Assembly: GCA_965284435.1 (NCBI GenBank)
Contig: OZ260083.1
Coordinates: 2,852,001-2,916,000, forward strand
Direction of reading: 5' to 3'
Source of the DNA: CAIYZT01 sp947461435
GTDB lineage: Bacteria > Pseudomonadota > Alphaproteobacteria > Rhodobacterales > Rhodobacteraceae
DNA: 64,000 bases
A program made the translations under genes and the position numbers. Every line of letters starts with the position of its first letter. Position 1 is the first letter of the stretch. The notes below the pieces were generated by a model. That model searched no databases and had not been told where the DNA came from. It saw only the letters and a list, made by a program, of their open reading frames with translations. Positions 1 through 9,167 of this stretch are shown here, piece by piece.

Positions 1-32
1 GCTGTTTTTATTGACATAAAAAGGAATTCGAC

Positions 33-197
33 ATGTCACTTGGCACTATCTTGATCATTCTTCTTGTCATTGCCCTGCTGGGTGGTTTCAGCGGCGTTGT
101 TGGCGGCTACGGCTATGGCTATGGGCACGGCGGCGTGGGGGTGCTGGGGGTTATCTTGATTGTCATCGTTATTCTGGTGCTGACCGGGCGCATGTAA
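33..197 (+). CDS. DUF3309 family small membrane protein
   Basis: A 54-residue protein made almost entirely of two hydrophobic segments (about residues 5-22 and 34-51) joined by a Gly/Tyr-rich turn (GGYGYGYGHGG). This is the layout of the DUF3309 family, which is common in alphaproteobacteria and has no known function. The start has an AAGGA ribosome site at 21-25. It is probably an inner-membrane protein. It is convergent with the minus-strand operon that follows, and there is no functional link to it. Confidence 0.75.
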   Translation: MSLGTILIILLVIALLGGFSGVVGGYGYGYGHGGVGVLGVILIVIVILVLTGRM

Positions 198-267
198 GGA
201 AGGCCCGCCTTGCCGCTTGATCCCCCCATGTGGCCTGTCGGCGGCGTGAGGGGAAGGCGGGGGGGCA

Positions 268-1122
268 TCATAAATCGAGACGCAGGCGTTCCAACTCTGG
301 CCAATCGGATGCGGGCAGAACCTGCGCAGGCTCGCGGATATCGCGGGTCCAGCCCCAAAGACACAGAAAGGGCACGGGGCCCACCTTTGTCAAATGCGGC
401 TGATGCGGCGGGTTCCAGACCGGGCTGTGGGCGGGTTTGATGACAAGCGGCCGGCCGGGGCCAAAACGCCATCCATGCGGGCCGGTCAGGGGGGCGTAAA
501 GCTCTGGCGCGGCATGATGATGATCGCGGTACAAGACCTGCGGGGCGATGACAAACAAACCCAATTCAAACCCCTGAGCGGCGATGGGGGCCTGCGGGCC
601 GATCAGCGTGGCATAGGCATTGCCGGCCAAGAAATCTGACCCGATCCGGGCCGGATCATATCCGACATAGGCCGTCCAGTTCAAAAGCGGGGCCGCGGCC
701 AGCAAACAGGCGCTGAGGGCCGGATGCGACACGTCCAGCGCAGCAACGGCCTGCGGCAAATGCTGATCAACGACCTGTGAGATGCCCGGCGCGGTGGGCA
801 GAACCGGGCCAAAGCGGTGCCGGGCGATACCGGCACGCACCTCGGCCACGCCGGGGCCCGGAAGGGTGGCAAGATACCGGTCGGCCTCGTCGATCAGGGC
901 GAGGATCACGGCTGCCGGGGCGGGGGCGGGCAGAACGGGCAGCGGCAAGGCGCGGTCGGCAAAGGTGGGGGCCGGGCCGAGGGAATCATCGGCGGCGGCC
1001 ACGCGGTACGCTTCAAGTTGGGCAAAGGTGATCTGATGATCGCGGTGCAAGATCATCGCCCGGGCGTATCGGGCGCGCCCGCTTCCCTTTGCCCCAAGGG
1101 GAATGTCCAGCAGACCGGTCAT
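268..1122 (-). CDS. Cupin protein of the DMSP-lyase family (DddQ/DddL-like)
   Basis: 284 residues. The C-terminal half reads as a cupin of the dimethylsulfoniopropionate-lyase family: YRDHHHAAPELY near residue 200 supplies the H-x-H and E metal ligands, a Gly-rich strand follows, and VWNPPHQPHLTKV supplies later histidines. The last part, FLCLWGWTRDI, is also typical of the family. In DddQ-type enzymes these residues bind the metal that supports cleavage of DMSP to acrylate and dimethyl sulfide. The start overlaps the stop of the upstream permease as ATGA, so it is the last gene of the transporter operon. The substrate may be another onium compound: the N-terminal 150 residues are unlike the short DddQ enzymes, and activity is inferred only from family. 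Confidence 0.6.
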   Translation of the reverse strand: MTGLLDIPLGAKGSGRARYARAMILHRDHQITFAQLEAYRVAAADDSLGPAPTFADRALPLPVLPAPAPAAVILALIDEADRYLATLPGPGVAEVRAGIARHRFGPVLPTAPGISQVVDQHLPQAVAALDVSHPALSACLLAAAPLLNWTAYVGYDPARIGSDFLAGNAYATLIGPQAPIAAQGFELGLFVIAPQVLYRDHHHAAPELYAPLTGPHGWRFGPGRPLVIKPAHSPVWNPPHQPHLTKVGPVPFLCLWGWTRDIREPAQVLPASDWPELERLRLDL

Positions 1123-1958
1123 TGGCCGGACCTGTAGGCCAATTGCGCGTCGGCGATCCGCCGCGCCTCGGTGCGGTTCATCACGATCCCTGCGCCAAGC
1201 ACCCCCACGCCGACAAACAGGACCATCAAGGTGGCCAATGCGTTGATATCCGGGGTCACGCCCAGTTTGACCTTGGACCAGATCAACAACGGCAAGGTGG
1301 TGGATCCGGGGCCTGTGGTGAACGAGGTGATCACCACGTCATCGAGCGAAATCGTGAAAGCCAACAGCCAGCCGGACAAAATCGCCGGAGAGATGACCGG
1401 GAGCGTGATGTCAAACAAGACCTGCCACGGGCGCGAGCCCAGATCCATCGCCGCCTCTTCGATGGCGCGGTCAGATTGGAGCAGACGCGCCTGAACAATC
1501 GTGGTCACAAAGACCATTGAAAAGGTGATGTGGGCCAAGGTGATGGTCACAAATCCGCGTTGGGCGGGCCAGCCGATCCACTGCGCCAGAAGCAGGAAGA
1601 AAATCAAGGAGGACACGCCTGTGATCACCTCTGGCATGATGAGGGGCGCGGTGACGAGGCCCGAAAACAGGGTTCTGCCGCGAAACTTGGTAAACCGGAC
1701 CAAGGCAATTCCGGCCATTGTGCCCAAGATCGTGGCGATCGAGGCCGAGACGAGCGCGATTTTCAAGGACAGGATCAAGGCTTCAACGACCTGTGTGTTG
1801 GACAAAAGGGCGCGGTACCATTTTGTCGAAAAGCCCCCCCACACCGTGACAAGGCGCGAGGCATTGAAGGAATAGATGATCATCGACAGGATCGGCACAT
1901 AGAAAAAGGCAAACCCAAAGGCCAGAACGCTGAGCAAGAAGACCGGGCGGCGCGTCAT
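1119..1958 (-). CDS. ABC permease, PotC type
   Basis: 279 residues with about six membrane segments and the EAA loop EEAAMDLGSRPWQVLFDITLP that docks to the ATPase. It is the second membrane subunit of a spermidine/putrescine-type (PotC/PotI) importer. The start is taken at ATG 1958 (MTRRPVFLL), which overlaps the upstream permease stop as ATGA; a longer open frame upstream is only the other frame of that gene. The ligand cannot be told from the permease. The neighbouring Rieske oxygenase and DMSP-lyase-like cupin point to a methylated onium or amine compound. Confidence 0.85.
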   Translation of the reverse strand: MTRRPVFLLSVLAFGFAFFYVPILSMIIYSFNASRLVTVWGGFSTKWYRALLSNTQVVEALILSLKIALVSASIATILGTMAGIALVRFTKFRGRTLFSGLVTAPLIMPEVITGVSSLIFFLLLAQWIGWPAQRGFVTITLAHITFSMVFVTTIVQARLLQSDRAIEEAAMDLGSRPWQVLFDITLPVISPAILSGWLLAFTISLDDVVITSFTTGPGSTTLPLLIWSKVKLGVTPDINALATLMVLFVGVGVLGAGIVMNRTEARRIADAQLAYRSGQ

Positions 1959-2866
1959 TTGGCACCTTCGGATTTGGCTTGATAGCGGGTGTAGATCATG
2001 GTCGGCACCACCATCAGTACCAAAAGCGCGACCGCCACGGCGCTGGCCATGGGCCAATCGCGGGCCGAAGAAAACTCGTCTGAAATCACCCGGCCGATCA
2101 TCGGGGCGGCGGAATCGCCCACCAAGGTGGGGATCACCAGTTCCCCGGCCGCCGGAATGAACACCAGCAGTCCCCCCGCGATCAGACCGGGAAGCGATTG
2201 CGGCAGCGTCACATCCAGAAAAACCTGCCAAGGCCGCGAGCCCAGATCCAGCGCCGCCTCGTCCAAGGTGGGATCCAGACGTTCAAGACTGGCATAGAGG
2301 GGCAGGATCATGAAGGGCAGATAGGTATAGACCATCACAAGGATGACCGCGAAATTGCTGTGCATCATGGGCAGGGATTTGACCGCCCAAGCGACAGGCA
2401 CCGCCCCATTCCAAAGATCGGTGAGCAGGACGTTGAACCAGCTGGATTTGCCCATCAGCCCCATCCACGCATAGACCCGCAGCAAGAAAGAGGTCCAGAA
2501 CGGCAAGATCACCAGCATCAACAGGATGTTGCGCCAACTGCGCGACACGCGCGTCAGCGCCAGGGCCATGGGATAGCCCAGCAGCAGGCAAAAGACCGTG
2601 GCCACACCCGCATTCCAGACCGATGTCAGAAAAGCGCGCAGGTACAGCCCGTCTGACACCAACCGCGCATAACCCTCCAGATTGACCAAAGGATAGTCGC
2701 CGCCAAAGGAAAAGGGCGGGGCCGTCGGGCTTTTGGTTGCCACTGACATGGCCAGAACGATCAGGAACGGCACCAGAAAAAAGAAGGATAGCCAAAGATA
2801 GGGCACGGAAATGATCAGATCGGACCAGCCGCGGCGATCAAACCAATGTGCAAGACCGCGGCGCAC
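1955..2866 (-). CDS. ABC permease, PotB type
   Basis: 303 residues. After a short cytoplasmic start it has six hydrophobic segments and the EAA motif DEAALDLGSRPWQVFLDVTL near residue 205, as in PotB/PotH. It pairs with the PotC-type permease downstream, with which it shares a 4-base overlap, and it abuts the ATPase gene upstream (stop and start are directly adjacent). It is the inner-membrane channel subunit of the importer encoded by the 268-6341 operon. Confidence 0.85.
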   Translation of the reverse strand: MRRGLAHWFDRRGWSDLIISVPYLWLSFFFLVPFLIVLAMSVATKSPTAPPFSFGGDYPLVNLEGYARLVSDGLYLRAFLTSVWNAGVATVFCLLLGYPMALALTRVSRSWRNILLMLVILPFWTSFLLRVYAWMGLMGKSSWFNVLLTDLWNGAVPVAWAVKSLPMMHSNFAVILVMVYTYLPFMILPLYASLERLDPTLDEAALDLGSRPWQVFLDVTLPQSLPGLIAGGLLVFIPAAGELVIPTLVGDSAAPMIGRVISDEFSSARDWPMASAVAVALLVLMVVPTMIYTRYQAKSEGAK

Positions 2867-3979
2867 CTAATCCCCCAGCACGATGGCGGACGTGGGATCG
2901 AACGACAGCCAGACCTGATCATCCCAGTCGGCCACGCGGGACGCTTCATCGCCGCGGCGCAGGTTGACCGCGTGGACTTGAACCAAGGCGCCTGACGGCA
3001 GGGCAATGCGGTACAAACTGTCCTTTCCGAAATAGGCCAGATCCTTGACCAAGCCCGCGATGGCATTTGGCCCCGGCGGCCGATCTTTGGAAATCTGCAG
3101 CTTTTCCGGACGCAGGGCCAAGGTGACCCCCTGCCCGTCGGCAAAACCGGGCATATCGCGCACCTGAACCACACCGCCCAGCGCGGGCACATTCAGATCC
3201 ATGCGCCCCTCGGCAGAACGGCCGTTGATCGTGGCCTCCATCGAGGTGATCGACCCGATGAACGAGGCCACAAAGCGGCTGGCGGGGTATTCGTAGATTT
3301 CGGTGGGGCTGCCGACTTGTCTGACCTCTCCGCGGTCCATCACCGCGATGCGGTCGGACAGGGTCATCGCCTCTTCCTGATCATGGGTGACCACGATGAA
3401 GGTGACGCCCGTGCGCTGTTGAATGGACATCAGTTCAAACTGTGTCTGTTCGCGCAGCTTTTTGTCCAAGGCGGCAAGGGGTTCGTCCAACAGCAAAAGC
3501 TTGGGCTGGCGGGCCAGTGCCCGCGCCAAGGCCACCCTTTGGCGCTGACCGCCGGAAATCTGATGGGGTTTGCGCAGCGCCAAGGGCGACAGTTGCACAA
3601 GGTCCAGCATGTCGCGCACGCGGCCTGCACGTTCGGCTTTGGTCATGGTCTCGTGTTTCAGTCCGTACCCGATGTTTTGTTCCACAGACATATGCGGAAA
3701 CAGGGCATAGGATTGAAACATCATGTGCACCGGACGCGACCAAGGCGGGACACCGGCCATGTCGCGCCCGTCCAGAAAAATGCGGCCTGCGCTGGGCGTT
3801 TCAAAACCGGCCAGCATGCGCAGCAAGGTGGTCTTGCCGCAGCCCGACCCGCCAAGCAGCGAAAAGATCTCTCCGCGCTGCACAGACAAGGTGACGTCGC
3901 GGACGGCCTGAAACGTGCCAAAGGTCTTGGAGACGCCTTCAATGCGCAAGAAGGCCGCGTCTGGGGCAGGTTCAGCCAC
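2867..3979 (-). CDS. ABC transporter ATPase, PotA/PotG type
   Basis: 370 residues. Walker A is GGSGCGKTTLLR (about 43-54), the signature is ISGGQRQRVALARAL, Walker B is LLLLDEPLAALD and the switch histidine is in VTHDQ. The last 130 residues form the TOBE/MOP-like domain normal for Pot and Ugp ATPases. It energises the two permeases downstream. Its start overlaps the end of the binding-protein gene by 8 bases, so the two are translated together. Confidence 0.9.
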   Translation of the reverse strand: MAEPAPDAAFLRIEGVSKTFGTFQAVRDVTLSVQRGEIFSLLGGSGCGKTTLLRMLAGFETPSAGRIFLDGRDMAGVPPWSRPVHMMFQSYALFPHMSVEQNIGYGLKHETMTKAERAGRVRDMLDLVQLSPLALRKPHQISGGQRQRVALARALARQPKLLLLDEPLAALDKKLREQTQFELMSIQQRTGVTFIVVTHDQEEAMTLSDRIAVMDRGEVRQVGSPTEIYEYPASRFVASFIGSITSMEATINGRSAEGRMDLNVPALGGVVQVRDMPGFADGQGVTLALRPEKLQISKDRPPGPNAIAGLVKDLAYFGKDSLYRIALPSGALVQVHAVNLRRGDEASRVADWDDQVWLSFDPTSAIVLGD

Positions 3980-5075
3980 CTGTCTTGATCTCCGTCCAGA
4001 TTCTGGTCAGCATTTCCTCTTGCTCGGCGGTTTGGGGTTTGGGCGTGTACAGACGCGCCAAGGTTTGCGCGTCCGGATAGACCGCCGGATCCGAGGCGAT
4101 GGCGGGATCGACAAGGGCCGTCGCCGCCTTGTTGGCATTGGCGTAGCCCGTGTAATCGGTGCATTTGGCCACCACATCCGGGCGCAGCATATAGTCGATA
4201 AAGCGATAGCCGTTGTCGACATTGGCCGCATCCGCCGGGATGCACCACAGGTCAAACCAAGCCGGAGCGCCGGATTTCGGCACGAAATAGGCAAGGTTGA
4301 TGTCAATCCCGGCCTCTGCCGCACGGGCCTTGGCGACGCCGTAGTCGCCGGACCAGCTGTTTACCGCGCAGACCTCGGCGTTGGGCAGGGTTGTCATGTA
4401 GTTGGTGTTGTCAAAGGTCGTGACAAAGGGGCGGATGGGCGCCATCGCCTCGGCCAATTTACGGTACTCTGCCTCTCCGGCGGTATCGGGATCGATGCCC
4501 AAGTACTTCAGCACCATAAAGCCCCAATCGGTGGGGCTATCGAGCAGCGACAACCCGCAGGCCGCCAGTTTTTCGGCATTTTGTGGCAGCAAGATCGTGT
4601 CGAGCGATTCAAGATCGGCACCCGGCAGCAGATCCTTGATCAGATCAAGGTTGAACGTCATCCCGACCGAGCCCCAAGTATAGGGCGCGCCGAACGCGTT
4701 CGCCGGATCAAAACCTTCGACAATCTTCAGGATCTGCGGATCAAGGTTGGACCAGCCTGTCAGCTTGCTGCGATCCAGCGGTTGATAGACCCCGGCCTTG
4801 ACCATCATCGGAAGGGTCAGGCCCGCCTGCAAGACCACATCATACCCCGTTGACCCCGTCAGAAGTTTCGCCTGCATTTCCTCGGTGCTGGCATAAAGAT
4901 CATAGACAACATCGATTCCGGTTTCGGCGCTGAAATCGGCGATGGTCGTCTCGCCGATGTAATCGGCCCAGTTGTAGACATTCAAAGAGCCAGATTGCGC
5001 CCAAGAGGGTCGCGCCCACGGGGCGGCCAAGCCGCCTGTCAGGGCGGCAAGGGTGGAACGACGGGTCAGCTTCAT
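3972..5075 (-). CDS. Periplasmic binding protein, PotD/PotF type
   Basis: 367 residues. The N-terminus MKLTRRSTLAALTGGLAAPW has the twin-arginine pattern and a cut after SWA, so export by Tat is likely. The mature start LNVYNWADYIGETTIADF is the classic opening of polyamine-type binding proteins (PotD/PotF, SBP family 6/8). It should deliver a cationic ligand to the downstream permeases. It follows the Rieske gene by 57 bases. A polyamine cannot be assumed, because the operon also carries a demethylase-like oxygenase and a DMSP-lyase-like cupin. Confidence 0.87.
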   Translation of the reverse strand: MKLTRRSTLAALTGGLAAPWARPSWAQSGSLNVYNWADYIGETTIADFSAETGIDVVYDLYASTEEMQAKLLTGSTGYDVVLQAGLTLPMMVKAGVYQPLDRSKLTGWSNLDPQILKIVEGFDPANAFGAPYTWGSVGMTFNLDLIKDLLPGADLESLDTILLPQNAEKLAACGLSLLDSPTDWGFMVLKYLGIDPDTAGEAEYRKLAEAMAPIRPFVTTFDNTNYMTTLPNAEVCAVNSWSGDYGVAKARAAEAGIDINLAYFVPKSGAPAWFDLWCIPADAANVDNGYRFIDYMLRPDVVAKCTDYTGYANANKAATALVDPAIASDPAVYPDAQTLARLYTPKPQTAEQEEMLTRIWTEIKTGG

Positions 5076-5132
5076 GAAATGTCCTTCGCAGATCGGGCCG
5101 CAGATGGGCGGTTGAGGCAGTTTACACAGGCG

Positions 5133-6341
5133 TTAGCCGCCACAAAGCATTTCCGCGTTGATCCGTGGAATTTCAGCTTCGTTCGGGGGCGCGGACAATG
5201 TCATGACGGGAACCAAGGCGCGCAGGGCGTCGTGGTGGGACCGCAATCCATATTCCAGATCGGACAAGTGAAAGCCGTCAAAGGCTTGGCTTTTCATCGA
5301 TTCGTTCGACCAGATCGTCAATTGTTGATCTTCGGCCGAGGTATCGCGGTCGATGCGCGCGGCCAGATAGCGCGCCAGCCGCTGTTTTCGGGTTTCCTCG
5401 GGGTGGCGATACTGGCGGCCCGTCAGGCGTGTTTGCGTCGCCGACAAGGGCAGTTCGTGGTAAAATTGAACGCCTTCGGGGGTGAAGGCAAAGACCATGG
5501 CCGGAAACAGGCCATAATAGGTCCAGGCCTTGGCCAGATGGGGGGACAGACCCGGGGGATCTTCTGACGTTTTGACATATTCGCGGACGGACCAGCGCCG
5601 TCCCGGTTTGTCGCCGAAGACGCCGCGCGAAAAGTTGATCCAGCCCGCCAACTGATGATCGCGGTAGTCGCGGCCATAGAGTTCTTGCAACGAGGGATGC
5701 GCGAGGGCCACGTGATAGCCTTCATTGTCGACATCGCGCACCGATTTCCAATTGACCGGCAGGTCGGTCATCCAAGTGGAGGCACCCACGGACAAAACGG
5801 CCTCGGCGCGGTAGGCGGCGAAATCGGCATCAAACGGGGCCATGACCTGCGCGACCGAGGGTTGCGGGCCGGGGAAGAACCGCAAAAAGATAAAGCCGTG
5901 AAACACCTCAAGCTCGATCGGTTTAAGGTGAAATTCGTCCCGCGCCATCTCGCCAAAGCTTTCGGGGCGGGCCGGGCCGCGCAGCGTGCCATCCAGATTA
6001 TAGACCCAGCCATGAAACGGGCAGACGATGGCCCCCCGGCATTGGCCCTGTGGGCCATCGACCACACGGGCCCCGCGATGGCGGCACAGATTGTGAAAGG
6101 CGCGGACCAGACCATCTTGACCGCGCATGATGACCGCCCGTTCGCCCAGAAGATCGAAGGAAAGCCAATCGCCCGGCGCGGGCACATCGCTGAGATGGCC
6201 GGCCACTTGCCAATGGTTCAGGAAGACATGATCGCGTTCCAGCGCGAAGATCGCATCCGAATGATAGGTCCAGGCCGGCAACCCCCCCCGATCCCAGTCA
6301 GTGGGGGTGGGAAGCGTAGCAAAGGGCAGATCAAGCGACAT
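5133..6341 (-). CDS. Rieske non-haem iron oxygenase, alpha subunit
   Basis: 402 residues. The Rieske [2Fe-2S] ligands are C-R-H at about 87-89 and C-P-F-H at about 107-110 (VCPFHGWVYNLDG). The mononuclear iron site is DNEGYHVALAHP near residue 205, with the bridging Asp. The length and the ESMKSQAFDGF region resemble oxygenases that demethylate quaternary amines (stachydrine, glycine betaine, carnitine types) more than aromatic dioxygenases. No reductase gene is adjacent, so electrons must come from elsewhere. It is the first gene of the importer operon and is divergent from the TetR gene, across 180 bases that hold a palindrome. Confidence 0.82.
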   Translation of the reverse strand: MSLDLPFATLPTPTDWDRGGLPAWTYHSDAIFALERDHVFLNHWQVAGHLSDVPAPGDWLSFDLLGERAVIMRGQDGLVRAFHNLCRHRGARVVDGPQGQCRGAIVCPFHGWVYNLDGTLRGPARPESFGEMARDEFHLKPIELEVFHGFIFLRFFPGPQPSVAQVMAPFDADFAAYRAEAVLSVGASTWMTDLPVNWKSVRDVDNEGYHVALAHPSLQELYGRDYRDHQLAGWINFSRGVFGDKPGRRWSVREYVKTSEDPPGLSPHLAKAWTYYGLFPAMVFAFTPEGVQFYHELPLSATQTRLTGRQYRHPEETRKQRLARYLAARIDRDTSAEDQQLTIWSNESMKSQAFDGFHLSDLEYGLRSHHDALRALVPVMTLSAPPNEAEIPRINAEMLCGG

Positions 6342-6459
6342 GGCAGCACACTTTTCTTGGCCAGGGACTTTGGCAGATCACGGGGTTTGTCCGCGCGCGG
6401 CACCAGATGCGGCACCGTTCGCGGCCGAAAGACATGGTCAGGTGGGGGGAGTGAACCTT

Positions 6460-6481
6460 TGATTGACTGGTCTGTCAATCA
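6460..6481. promoter_or_regulatory. Inverted repeat, likely operator of the BetI-like regulator
   Basis: Arms TGATTGAC (6460-6467) and GTCAATCA (6474-6481) are perfect complements around a 6-base centre. The site lies between the Rieske operon start (6341) and the TetR start (6523). The arm sequence resembles BetI operators. The likely role is autorepression of the TetR gene and control of the divergent operon. Confidence 0.7.
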
Positions 6482-6522
6482 GTTTTAGAGAGTTCTTCTG
6501 TGTGTGTAGACGAAAGCCTGTG

Positions 6523-7206
6523 ATGACCGAGGACCCTGCCCCCGTTGATGCGCCCGAGCGCCCGCCCCGCACCATGAGCCGGGACGCGCGGCGCGTACAA
6601 TTGATCGAGGCGACGATCCACACGATTGCGGCGCAAGGCCTTGCACGGACAACCCTGACCCAGGTGGCCCGCCGCGCCGGGTTAAGCCACGGCCTGATCC
6701 TTTGGCATTTCGAAACCAAAGAGAATCTTTTCCGCGAAACGCTGTCCTATCTGGCAGAGGAATATCACCTGAACTGGCAAGCGGCCTTGGCCGCCGCCGG
6801 ACCGCACCCTGCTGATCAATTACGGGCCATGATGGCGGCCGATTTCAACGCCCCGATCATCGAGCCCGGGCGCTTGGCCGCGTGGTGCGCCTTTTGGGGC
6901 GAGGCCCAAAGCCGCCCCCTGTATCAGCAGGTCTGCGGCGACAAGGATGACGCTTATATCCGGCAACTGGAACGGATTTGCGCAGCGTTGAAACCGCCAG
7001 CGGGCACGGCCTTGGACCCTGTTCTGGCCGCGCGGATGCTGCGTTTGGTGGTGCAGGGGACGTGGCTGGACATGATGACGACGGCCCCGACCTATTCTGT
7101 GGCCGAGGCGCAGCGCACCGTGGAGGCCGCCTTGGCGATGTGTTTTCCGGATTATTTTGCCCCTGCCCCGACCGCAGAGCGGCCCGCGCCGACGCCAGCC
7201 GGTTAG
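6523..7206 (+). CDS. TetR-family regulator, BetI-like
   Basis: 227 residues from ATG 6523. The TetR helix-turn-helix lies at about 20-65 (ATIHTIAAQGLARTTLTQVA, then GLSHGLILWHFETKENLF). The C-terminal half, with PGRLAAWCAFWGEAQSRP and the final WLDMM, matches the BetI choline-sensor class. A TTG-started longer frame would run across the palindrome at 6460-6481 and is less likely. A small quaternary ammonium or sulfonium ligand would fit the divergent Rieske-importer operon. Confidence 0.82.
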   Translation: MTEDPAPVDAPERPPRTMSRDARRVQLIEATIHTIAAQGLARTTLTQVARRAGLSHGLILWHFETKENLFRETLSYLAEEYHLNWQAALAAAGPHPADQLRAMMAADFNAPIIEPGRLAAWCAFWGEAQSRPLYQQVCGDKDDAYIRQLERICAALKPPAGTALDPVLAARMLRLVVQGTWLDMMTTAPTYSVAEAQRTVEAALAMCFPDYFAPAPTAERPAPTPAG

Positions 7207-8201
7207 ACGGTTTCCAAGGTTGCGGCGTTCACGCGGTGGCAGGCCACTTCGTGCCCGATGCCCAGCAGGGCCGGAACTTCGCGTGCGCAGCGGTCTTGGG
7301 CGATGGGACAGCGGGTGCGGAACACACAGCCCGAGGGCGGGGCCATGGGCGATGGCAGGTCGCCCTCTAGCGGGATCATCATTTTTGCCCGTTCCTTGAC
7401 GGGATCCGGGATCGGCACCGCCGAGAGCAGCGCCTTTGTGTAAGGATGGGCGGCATGGGCGAAAAGCGCCTGAGACTCGGCCAGTTCCATCGTTCGGCCC
7501 AGATAGAGCACCATGACCCGGTCAGAGATGTGTTTGACCACCGATAGATCATGCGCGATGAAGATCATCGCCAACCCAAGATCGCGCTGCAATTCGGCCA
7601 GAAGATTGATCACCTGCGCCTGAATTGAGACATCCAGCGCCGACACAGGTTCGTCACAGATCAGAAGTTTTGGCCCCACGATCAGCGCCCGGGCGATGCC
7701 GATGCGCTGACATTGGCCGCCCGAAAATTCGTGGGGATAGCGGTTGATCTGGTTGGGCAACAGGCCCACGCGTTCCATCATTTCCTGAACGCGCTGTTTG
7801 ACCTGCGCTTGGGACAGTTCAGGATGATGCGTGCGCAAGGGTTCGGCAATGATCGAGCCGACGGACATGCGCGGATTGAGGCTGGCAAGGGGGTCTTGAA
7901 ACACCATTTGCACCTGAGAGCGATAGGCCAGCATCTGATGCGGGCTGAGGGTCAGAAGATCGGTCTGACCTTGCCAGATGACTTTGCCGGTGGCGGGCAC
8001 CATCTGAATAAGGGCGCGGGCCAGTGTGGATTTTCCGCAGCCCGATTCCCCCACGATTCCAAGGGTTTCGCCCGCATTCAACGTGAAGTTCACGCCGTTG
8101 AGCGCCTTAAGCTCACGCGGCTTGGTCCAGGGCATGTCACCGTCACGGCGGATGTGGAACGAAACGCGCAGGTCGCGGACATCCAAAAGCGGGGCGGTCA
8201 T
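7203..8201 (-). CDS. Peptide ABC transporter ATPase, DppF/OppF type
   Basis: 332 residues. Walker A GESGCGKSTLARAL, signature FSGGQCQRIGIARAL, Walker B LLICDEPVSALD and the C-terminal oligopeptide domain with CVFRTRCPIAQDRC, the cysteine-rich tail normal for Dpp/Opp ATPases. Its start overlaps the stop of the DppD-type gene by 4 bases. It is the last gene of the five-gene peptide importer, and its 3' end overlaps the convergent TetR gene end by 4 bases. Confidence 0.9.
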   Translation of the reverse strand: MTAPLLDVRDLRVSFHIRRDGDMPWTKPRELKALNGVNFTLNAGETLGIVGESGCGKSTLARALIQMVPATGKVIWQGQTDLLTLSPHQMLAYRSQVQMVFQDPLASLNPRMSVGSIIAEPLRTHHPELSQAQVKQRVQEMMERVGLLPNQINRYPHEFSGGQCQRIGIARALIVGPKLLICDEPVSALDVSIQAQVINLLAELQRDLGLAMIFIAHDLSVVKHISDRVMVLYLGRTMELAESQALFAHAAHPYTKALLSAVPIPDPVKERAKMMIPLEGDLPSPMAPPSGCVFRTRCPIAQDRCAREVPALLGIGHEVACHRVNAATLETV

Positions 8202-9166
8202 GCCAATTCCTCCAGACTGCGGTTACAGGCCCGCAGGCGGCCCGGGGCAAAAGCGGTCAGCGGGGCAAGGTGATCGTCGCAATCCGCCCCGGCATAGGCG
8301 CAGCGCGGCGCAAAGGGGCAGCCTTTGGGTGCGCGCAGCATGTTGGGCGGGGTTCCGGGGATGGTGACCAGCGTCTCGCCATGCGTATCGACCCGCGGAA
8401 TCGCGCTGATCAGGCCGCGGGTATAGGGGTGTGAGGGGCTTTCAAACAGGGGATCGACCGGGGCACGCTCCATCACCTGACCGCCGTAAAGCACCATGAC
8501 ATCGCGGCAAAAGCCCGCGATGACGCCAAGATCATGGGTGATCAGGATGGTTGCCATGCCGAATTCGGCCTGAAGTTCGCGCAACAGAGCCATGATCTGG
8601 GCTTGCACCGTCACATCCAAAGCCGTTGTGGGTTCATCGGCGATCAGCAAATCGGGGCGGCACAGCAGCGCCATTGCGATCATCACCCGCTGGCGCATGC
8701 CGCCGGAAAATTCGTGCGGATAAAGCCGGATCCGGCCCTTTGCATCGGGGATTTTCACCGCGTCCAGCATCTGCACGCAGGCCGTCACCGCATCCGCCTT
8801 GGACATGCCCTTGTGGTGGGTCAGAACCTCGGCCATCTGATCGGAGACGCGCATGTAGGGGTTCAGGCTGGTCATCGGATCTTGAAAGACCATCGACATA
8901 TGCACCGCCCGAAGCGGGTTGATCACCGAAGGGGCCGCGTTCAAAATCTCTTGGCCTTCAAAGCGAACCGAGCCGGTGGCCCGGCCATTTTTGGCCAAAA
9001 GCCCCATGATGGCAAAGGAAAGCTGCGATTTGCCGGAGCCGCTTTCCCCCACGATGCCAAGGGTTTCGCCCCGTTCCAGCGAAAAGGACACCCCGTTGAC
9101 GGCGGTGACGGTACCGTCATTTGTGGCGAAGGTGACGCCCAGATCTTTCACGTCCAGCAAAGCCAT
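8198..9166 (-). CDS. Peptide ABC transporter ATPase, DppD/OppD type
   Basis: 322 residues from ATG 9166 (MALLDVKDLGVTF). Walker A GESGSGKSQLSFAIMG, signature FSGGMRQRVMIAMAL, Walker B LLIADEPTTALD, and the tail GCPFAPRCAYAGADC of oligopeptide ATPases. An upstream-extended frame to 9211 lies inside the permease gene and is not used. It pairs with the DppF-type ATPase in the same operon. Confidence 0.9.
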   Translation of the reverse strand: MALLDVKDLGVTFATNDGTVTAVNGVSFSLERGETLGIVGESGSGKSQLSFAIMGLLAKNGRATGSVRFEGQEILNAAPSVINPLRAVHMSMVFQDPMTSLNPYMRVSDQMAEVLTHHKGMSKADAVTACVQMLDAVKIPDAKGRIRLYPHEFSGGMRQRVMIAMALLCRPDLLIADEPTTALDVTVQAQIMALLRELQAEFGMATILITHDLGVIAGFCRDVMVLYGGQVMERAPVDPLFESPSHPYTRGLISAIPRVDTHGETLVTIPGTPPNMLRAPKGCPFAPRCAYAGADCDDHLAPLTAFAPGRLRACNRSLEELA

Positions 9167-9167
9167 C

